From Prevotellaceae bacterium (GTDB taxonomy: Bacteria; Bacteroidota; Bacteroidia; Bacteroidales; Bacteroidaceae): a DNA stretch of 9,332 nucleotides. The notes beneath the pieces were generated by a model. That model was not told the DNA's origin. It made no database searches and saw nothing but the letters and a program-made list of their open reading frames with translations. Positions 4,738-9,332 of this stretch are shown in pieces. Made by a program: the position numbers and the translations under genes. The stretch is from NCBI GenBank assembly GCA_031262265.1, contig JAISIB010000207.1, positions 1-9,332 of the forward strand, in the 5' to 3' direction. The stretch's first letter is position 1. Each line of letters begins with the position of its first letter.

Positions 4738-5730
4738 TTACAGCTTGCCTAATATACCGTCCATCACCCAATTGGTCGTCGTGGCGGTTTCTCCGTCGCA
4801 TACGCAAGTACCGTTGCCGAGCAACGTATTGACGACCGCTTGAATAAGCGGTTGCTGTACGTGCTGGGGATTTGGAATCGTGAGCGTTTCGCAACCGTGC
4901 TCGGTATGTAGAAGTATCGGCTCGTAAGTATATACCGAGAAACTGATGGAACCTTTGTCGCCGATGACTTGAATGCGGTCTTCCGTAGCCGATTCGTGGG
5001 CGACGAAACACCAAGAACCGGAACCTACCAAATTATTATCAAAGCGAAAGCAGGCGCTGACAGTATCTTCTGCTTCGTAGAGATGTCCTAAGTTGGCGCG
5101 CATGCCTTTGGCGTCGAGTATATACCCGAACATATCTTGCAACAAATCGATCTGATGAGGCGCCAAGTCGTAGAAATAGCCGCCGCCCGATATGTCCGGC
5201 TGCAATCTCCATGGCATATTTTCCTTGTTATAGTCCAATTCGCGCGGAGGTTGGGCGAAACGGATCTGTACGTTGATTACTTTTCCGATAGTTCCGTTTG
5301 TTATGATTTCCTTGACCTTTTGAAAGTACGGTAAGTAACGGCGATAATAGGCGACAAAGCATTTCCTGTTGGTTTCTTGCGCCGTCCTGTTGATACGACT
5401 ACATTCCTCGTATGTCACAGCCATAGGCTTTTCGATATAAACATCCTTTCCTGCTTTCATAGCCATCACGGCATACGTCGCGTGCGAGGAAGGTGGTGTA
5501 GCGATGTACACGGCGTTGATTTCTTCGTCATTGACCAAATCCAGCGCATTGTCGTACCACTTGGCAATACCCATTTGCAACGCGTATCTTTTGGCTTTCA
5601 TCTCGTCACGGCTCATGACGGCGATGACTTTTGAGTGGTCGGCACTTTGAAATGCCGGCCCGCTTTTCTTGACGGTAGCTTCGCCGCATCCGATGAAACC
5701 CCAGTTGATTGTATTTTGCTGCCTTGTCAT
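4738..5730 (-). CDS. Gfo/Idh/MocA-family NAD(P)-dependent oxidoreductase
   Basis: The product is 330 aa. An N-terminal Rossmann fold has W-G-F-I-G-C-G-E-A-T (10-19) as the dinucleotide loop. The family E-K-P triad (E100-K101-P102) supplies the catalytic Lys. A C-terminal alpha/beta domain contains G-G-G-Y-F-Y-D-L-A-P-H-Q-I-D (182-195), with D188 and H192 in the usual proton-relay positions. The family oxidises or reduces hydroxyl groups of sugars, inositols and similar compounds. The substrate cannot be told from sequence. No Tat or signal peptide is present, so it is cytoplasmic. The start ATG 5730 precedes the Rossmann loop by about 10 residues, as expected. It is 63 bp behind the solute-binding-domain gene, with a hairpin between (5743..5785), so it may be co-transcribed at a different level. 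The link to its neighbours is unclear. Confidence 0.92.
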   Translation of the reverse strand: MTRQQNTINWGFIGCGEATVKKSGPAFQSADHSKVIAVMSRDEMKAKRYALQMGIAKWYDNALDLVNDEEINAVYIATPPSSHATYAVMAMKAGKDVYIEKPMAVTYEECSRINRTAQETNRKCFVAYYRRYLPYFQKVKEIITNGTIGKVINVQIRFAQPPRELDYNKENMPWRLQPDISGGGYFYDLAPHQIDLLQDMFGYILDAKGMRANLGHLYEAEDTVSACFRFDNNLVGSGSWCFVAHESATEDRIQVIGDKGSISFSVYTYEPILLHTEHGCETLTIPNPQHVQQPLIQAVVNTLLGNGTCVCDGETATTTNWVMDGILGKL

Positions 5731-5742
5731 GCTGTTTTGAAG

Positions 5743-5785
5743 GTTAGATAATGAATTTTCTTACGAGGATAATTGATTATCTAAC
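5743..5785. repeat. Inverted repeat just before the oxidoreductase start
   Basis: There are perfect 10-base arms (GTTAGATAAT at 5743..5752 and ATTATCTAAC at 5776..5785). A further AATT/AATT pairing inside, after one mismatch, leaves a 13-base loop. The stem ends 12 nt before ATG 5730. No U-run follows, so it is not a standard terminator. A palindromic operator, mRNA processing site or start-site control is possible. Confidence 0.5.
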
Positions 5786-5793
5786 GATGTTAT

Positions 5794-6639
5794 TTAATGA
5801 TTCGGGTAATATTTGTGATAGAGCTTGTCGTATTCCGCCGTTTGCATGTAATCTTTCAACCACACGTTCAGCGAATCGCACAAAGCGGGGGCGGATTTTC
5901 GCGTAGCCCACGCGTAGAATTGCGTGAAGCTGATGCCGGTGCTGATATCCAACTGCGGAAACGAATCAATCGCCGTAGCCGCCACCTGTTCGCTCACTAC
6001 TGCGTAGTCGATGTCGCCGTTCGCTACCAAGGCGAGCAGTTGTTCTTGTCCATACTTCTCTATCTCCTTTACATAGATAGTGTCGGCAATTTCATTACTC
6101 AGGTTGCGGATGCGATTAACGACCGGTGAGCCTTGCGCCACGTACAGTGTTTTTTGCGCCAAGTCCAATTGTCCGGCAATATATTTGAGGCTGTCCGTCG
6201 TTCGATTGCGTTGTACGAGCACTTGCTTGCTGCGTGTGATGGGCATCGTGAATGCTACCGTATCCGTCAACCCACGTGTGACGGGAATGCCGTAGGCAAT
6301 TACGTCGAACGTAGTATCCCATAGTCCGTTGAGACGTTTCTCGAAACTCATTTCAGGTATGATTTCCAATTGCAAACCGTGCGTCTGCGCAAAACAACGT
6401 ATCAATTCGTAGTGAAATCCGCTCGCGGTGTCGTTTGCGATGTAGTAATCCGTCATATTATACTCGGTGACGGCGCGTAGAACGCCTTCGCTATGAATTT
6501 CGGCATAGTCGCGCACGGGAAGATCCTTCGGTTCGTGCGGTTCGATGAGGGCGTAAACAATAATCAAGGCAATGTTGGCTATCACGACGGTAGTCATCAG
6601 ATAAATTAAAAAACGTTTGGTGGAATGTAGCCGTTTCAT
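5794..6639 (-). CDS. Membrane-anchored solute-binding (SBP_bac_3-like) protein
   Basis: The product is 281 aa. A basic N-terminus followed by a hydrophobic helix (about 9-31, ending ...I-I-V-Y-A-L-I) predicts an uncleaved anchor with the rest in the periplasm; there is no lipobox Cys. Residues about 50-278 fit the family 3 solute-binding fold. G-V-L-R-A-V-T-E-Y-N (52-61) corresponds to the usual L-R-V-G-T first strand. G-F-H-Y-E-L-I-R-C-F-A (74-84), F-D-V-I-A-Y-G-I-P-V-T (111-121) and Y-V-A-Q-G-S-P (166-172) follow at the expected spacings. The same fold forms the N-terminal half of the lytic transglycosylase MltF, but the C-terminal transglycosylase domain is absent here. No ABC permease is nearby, so a sensing or regulatory binding role is likelier than uptake. 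The gene lies 21 bp after the putative porin. Confidence 0.8.
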   Translation of the reverse strand: MKRLHSTKRFLIYLMTTVVIANIALIIVYALIEPHEPKDLPVRDYAEIHSEGVLRAVTEYNMTDYYIANDTASGFHYELIRCFAQTHGLQLEIIPEMSFEKRLNGLWDTTFDVIAYGIPVTRGLTDTVAFTMPITRSKQVLVQRNRTTDSLKYIAGQLDLAQKTLYVAQGSPVVNRIRNLSNEIADTIYVKEIEKYGQEQLLALVANGDIDYAVVSEQVAATAIDSFPQLDISTGISFTQFYAWATRKSAPALCDSLNVWLKDYMQTAEYDKLYHKYYPNH

Positions 6640-6660
6640 ACGGTCAATTAGGGTTCGACA

Positions 6661-8703
6661 TCAATCATAAAAGTTCACCGACAACCCAACTCTCAACAGT
6701 CGCTGGTTGATAGGATAATGTGGAGCAAGGAAATAGTTGGGTTTACTCATTCCTTGGTTTACGTGATACATCATCACGAAGAAACGTGCATGTTTCAACT
6801 GCAAGTTCGCATACAGATTCACGATGGGGTAATTTCCGACCTTGACGATTTCATCCGGCGACTGCAAATGAAACTGTTGAATGCCGACATTGTATGCCGG
6901 CGCGTCGTAGGCCGTAAAATAACGTACGTCTGCGCCCAATTGCACGTGAAGTACGTTGGCCAATAACGCTTGAATATAAAGATTGTGATAGAGCGAAAGC
7001 TCGGGGAGCGGGAGTATTGTTCCGTTACTGCTCTTTTGCCAGATCACCTCGTTGTCTAAATGTAGAATGCCCAATTTAAAATCTTGTTTCAGGCGCGCCG
7101 TGAGAACTTGGATGTTTTCTCCGGTCTGCACGGCGGTAGCATGGGCGTCGAAGTACGTGTAGTTTTTCAAGTTCTCTACGCCAAACTGCACGTTGGTACG
7201 CGTATGCGACACGTTCAACTCTCCTTCCAATCGGGTGCGGAATTCTTTGCCGAGATCCTCATTATCCCACCAGAAATAACGCGAATGATAGTGTCTCATA
7301 TAAAAAGCCGGCAAGGTGTTCGTGATGCTTGCGCGCGCCAACAAGCTTACCGTGTCTTTTCCTAACCGCACATTCAGGTCGGCGTCGGCGTGTATTTTAA
7401 ACTGCCCCAAGGCTTCGCCTGCTACGCCTAACTCTCCTGTCGCTTTGTAATGGAGCGTATGCCCTTCGCGCTTTTGTAATTCACCGCCCACGTAGACTTC
7501 TTGTTCGGTATAGGTATCGGCGATATCTCCGGTACTCATCAGTGTGTATCGGCTCATTTTGTGTGATGCGAAGACGGTCAGTCCGGCTTTTGCGTACTTG
7601 TTGAAACCTTCAAGAAGAGCGATGCCGAACGTATTTTTAACTCCGAAATAAGTCGTAGTGTCGTTCAGCGAAGTAGGAATCTCCGGCAAATAATCATTAG
7701 CGAAATAGCCGTTCGTCCGGTCGCCGAAGATAAAACGATGGCGCGAACGCTCTACTTGCGCCGTGTGGATGAAACTGGTGACAGGTACGAACTCCTCATG
7801 AATAATGGTGTCGTTAGCAGTCGTATCGCGTGCCGCTTCGCGGTAGAATCCAAGGTTGTAGCGATGCGTGAGGAAGACGTAGAAATTCTTATTGTAATTG
7901 TACGTATTGCTCAGGTGCACGGGAATATCTTGCGGTGCGAAAGCATTTCGATTACCTGCCATCTCTTCCGGATTGGTGATGTAACGATCATCCGTAATAC
8001 CGCCGTTTTCCTTCGTTTTCAAGTTATACATATTATAGATGAGGTGCGCCTGATAACGATCACCTGTATAGCTGCCGAATAGGCCTCCGTTCATATACGC
8101 AGTGGACTGGTTTTGATAATAACCGCGCCCGTACAAATAATTGAAGTTGAATCCGAACGCGAGGTTCTTGTTTACGTTCACCGAGAAGTATGGTCGAAAA
8201 TGATCTTCCCCGTAGCGGCTATTAAAAGTCTTGTAATAGGTGATACTCGTGAACGGGATGTTGCTATTCGTGAAGCGGAAATCATAAGGACCGGTTACGA
8301 ATTGACTAAGCGGTTCAAGAAACAAGGAAGATCCGTGCAAGGGACGATCAAAAAACACGTGGGATAACCGCGGTGCCCCCATATTTCCGAGATGATTGTA
8401 GTGTCCGTAGACGCCTTCCGTCAAATTTGAATTTTGAAACTGATGCATTAGCGTATCCGCATCCACGCGCACGATATTCCCCAACTTGGGCATCAGCTTC
8501 CACTGATATAGTTTAGGGGCTAAGCTAATAATTTCAACGTTTGTCGTATCTCCTACCTGTTGGCTCGGGTCGAGCGGATTATTTTGGTTATATCCGCCCA
8601 ACGTATTAGCCGGCCGACCGATGGCTGACGGGACATTTTGTGCCGATAGCATCAATGAGCTGAATAATACAGCCGATAGTAGTATGATTCTTCGCGGTGT
8701 CAT
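6661..8703 (-). CDS. Putative porin (Porin_10-type outer-membrane barrel)
   Basis: The product is 680 aa with a signal peptide at about 1-21 (MTPRRIILLSAVLFSSLMLSAQ). Residues 30-130 carry the conserved N-terminal region typical of Bacteroidota putative porins (PF14121), including W-K-L-M-P-K-L-G and G-N-M-G-A-P-R-L-S, followed by F-F-D-R-P. The rest is a long series of amphipathic strands with Tyr/Phe/Asn-rich turns and no enzyme motif, ending in R-V-G-L-S-V-N-F-Y-D. The aromatic pair sits one residue from the end. The protein should span the outer membrane; the cargo is not known. Its stop is 21 bp before the solute-binding-domain gene, and its ATG is 10 bp after the korC stop, so it is embedded in that transcription unit. 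Family assignment is by recall of conserved blocks. Confidence 0.85.
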   Translation of the reverse strand: MTPRRIILLSAVLFSSLMLSAQNVPSAIGRPANTLGGYNQNNPLDPSQQVGDTTNVEIISLAPKLYQWKLMPKLGNIVRVDADTLMHQFQNSNLTEGVYGHYNHLGNMGAPRLSHVFFDRPLHGSSLFLEPLSQFVTGPYDFRFTNSNIPFTSITYYKTFNSRYGEDHFRPYFSVNVNKNLAFGFNFNYLYGRGYYQNQSTAYMNGGLFGSYTGDRYQAHLIYNMYNLKTKENGGITDDRYITNPEEMAGNRNAFAPQDIPVHLSNTYNYNKNFYVFLTHRYNLGFYREAARDTTANDTIIHEEFVPVTSFIHTAQVERSRHRFIFGDRTNGYFANDYLPEIPTSLNDTTTYFGVKNTFGIALLEGFNKYAKAGLTVFASHKMSRYTLMSTGDIADTYTEQEVYVGGELQKREGHTLHYKATGELGVAGEALGQFKIHADADLNVRLGKDTVSLLARASITNTLPAFYMRHYHSRYFWWDNEDLGKEFRTRLEGELNVSHTRTNVQFGVENLKNYTYFDAHATAVQTGENIQVLTARLKQDFKLGILHLDNEVIWQKSSNGTILPLPELSLYHNLYIQALLANVLHVQLGADVRYFTAYDAPAYNVGIQQFHLQSPDEIVKVGNYPIVNLYANLQLKHARFFVMMYHVNQGMSKPNYFLAPHYPINQRLLRVGLSVNFYD

Positions 8704-8713
8704 GCGCCTTGCC

Positions 8714-9256
8714 TTATCCTTTTTTGATTAGCTCCATTCCTTTCTGAATAGCTTGCTCGTTCATGGGAAGTAAATGGTGATGTCGCTCCGGCAACGTCTT
8801 TTTCAGTGCCTTTAACACGCTTTCGATGGTCACCATAGGCAAAAGTTTGAGTAGACCTCCCAGTACGATCATATTAAATGCCTTGGCGTTCTTCATTTCG
8901 TTGGCTGCGTCCATCGCATCAATGCGATAGATTTGAATATCTGTGCGGGTGGGTGGGTGAATAATCCCGTAGCCATCGTAAATCAATATGCCGCCGGGCT
9001 TCACTCGCGCTTCAAATTTTTCCAAAGAAGGCTGGTTGAGTATGATGGCCGCATCGTATTTGCTAAGGATCGGCGATGAAATGCGCTCATCACTTACGAT
9101 TACTGTTACGTTGGCCGTTCCTCCTCGCTGTTCCGGACCGTAAGCGGGCATCCACGTCACTTCTTTGCCTTCGGTCAGTCCTGCGTAGGCCAATATTTTA
9201 CCCATAGACAATACGCCTTGTCCGCCGAATCCGGCTATAATGATTTCTTGTTTCAT
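8714..9256 (-). CDS. korC: 2-oxoacid:ferredoxin oxidoreductase gamma subunit (KorC-like)
   Basis: The product is 180 aa, normal for a separate gamma subunit. G-F-G-G-Q-G-V (9-15) opens the domain, and A-Y-G-P-E-Q-R-G-G (38-46) is the conserved family block. N-Q-P-S-L (74-78) and N-M-I-V-L-G-G-L (128-135) also fit. The complex converts a 2-oxoacid plus CoA to acyl-CoA and CO2 with reduction of ferredoxin, or runs in reverse in anaerobes; 2-oxoglutarate is the likeliest substrate in Bacteroidales, though 2-oxoisovalerate cannot be excluded. Translation is coupled to the beta subunit by an ATGA overlap (9253..9256), with AAGGAGG (9270..9264) 7 nt ahead of the ATG. It acts in the cytoplasm. The gene symbol follows the 2-oxoglutarate reading. 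Confidence 0.9.
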   Translation of the reverse strand: MKQEIIIAGFGGQGVLSMGKILAYAGLTEGKEVTWMPAYGPEQRGGTANVTVIVSDERISSPILSKYDAAIILNQPSLEKFEARVKPGGILIYDGYGIIHPPTRTDIQIYRIDAMDAANEMKNAKAFNMIVLGGLLKLLPMVTIESVLKALKKTLPERHHHLLPMNEQAIQKGMELIKKG

Positions 9257-9332
9257 AATACTTCCTCCTTGTCTTTGTCTTTGTCTTTCAAGTCGCCGAG
9301 CGGATAGAACGGGAACATATTCTCTTCCATCC
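9253..9332 (-). CDS. korB: 2-oxoacid:ferredoxin oxidoreductase beta subunit (KorB-like), C-terminal fragment
   Basis: Only the last 25 codons and TGA stop (9255..9253) fall in the window. They read M-E-E-N-M-F-P-F-Y-P-L-G-D-L, the usual tail of KorB-type thiamine-diphosphate subunits in Bacteroidales. A charged end with three D-K repeats follows. The stop overlaps the korC start by 4 bp. The identification rests on this short tail plus the gamma-subunit neighbour. Confidence 0.75.
   Translation of the reverse strand, partial: MEENMFPFYPLGDLKDKDKDKEEVL
9264..9270 (-). promoter_or_regulatory. Strong Shine-Dalgarno for korC inside the korB end
   Basis: AAGGAGG on the minus strand stands 7 nt before ATG 9256 and is embedded in the last korB codons. 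It confirms the korC start and shows translational linkage of the two subunits. Confidence 0.8.
9271..9288. repeat. Three perfect GTCTTT hexamer units in the korB tail
   Basis: The hexamer is repeated three times in tandem and encodes alternating Asp and Lys near the C-terminus of the beta subunit. Gain or loss of a unit would keep the frame and the distance from the ribosome site to the korC start. Confidence 0.85.

Noticed and set aside
5794..6639. Full MltF-type lytic transglycosylase
   Set aside because: The chain stops after the binding domain, and no Glu-containing transglycosylase domain follows in any frame.
7738..8367. Plus-strand ORFs opposite the putative porin
   Set aside because: Shadow frames of a long, clearly coding barrel gene; no domain, no promoter box.

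Overview
The window reads as chromosomal DNA of a member of the order Bacteroidales (phylum Bacteroidota). The reasons are the outer-membrane barrels with 'MKKY' signal peptides ending in A-Q, a Porin_10-type putative porin, a short ECF sigma / small anti-sigma-like pair of the type common in Bacteroides and Parabacteroides, a ferredoxin-dependent 2-oxoacid oxidoreductase, generally weak Shine-Dalgarno signals, and a TAnnTTTG-type -7 promoter box. The genus cannot be fixed from sequence alone. Every convincing gene lies on the minus strand, so the window is best read from high to low coordinates. Plus-strand ORFs look like shadows.

Region A (9332 to about 4738): the C-terminus of the KorB-like subunit overlaps korC by 4 bp. 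It is followed after 10 bp by a 680-aa putative porin and after 21 bp by a membrane-anchored solute-binding-domain protein. After a 63-bp gap containing a hairpin comes a Gfo/Idh/MocA oxidoreductase. The first four are packed like one transcription unit; the oxidoreductase may be co-transcribed or partly uncoupled.

Region B (4737 to 2331): a compact four-gene operon of ECF sigma factor, small single-pass membrane protein (ATGA overlap; likely anti-sigma role), secreted DUF6108/DUF4252-like protein, and 265-aa outer-membrane barrel. A clear 13-bp inverted repeat acting as terminator closes it. The layout suggests an envelope-sensing regulator that controls its own small envelope module.

Region C (2326 to 1609): a type II toxin-antitoxin pair, a long Phd/YefM-like antitoxin followed with ATGA overlap by a Txe/YoeB-like toxin. 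The residue aligned with the YoeB catalytic Glu46 appears to be Lys.

Region D (1608 to 1008): about 600 bp without an intact gene. It holds a 21-bp-periodic repeat cluster with a 16-bp inverted repeat, an AT-rich stretch, a good Bacteroidales promoter, and a leader of roughly 270 nt. The leader can form strong, mutually exclusive helices and also reads in part like a decayed protein C-terminus. This is the least explained stretch of the window.

Region E (1007 to 1): two tandem, diverged copies of a small outer-membrane beta-barrel gene, the second running off the window edge. They are presumably expressed from the region D promoter.
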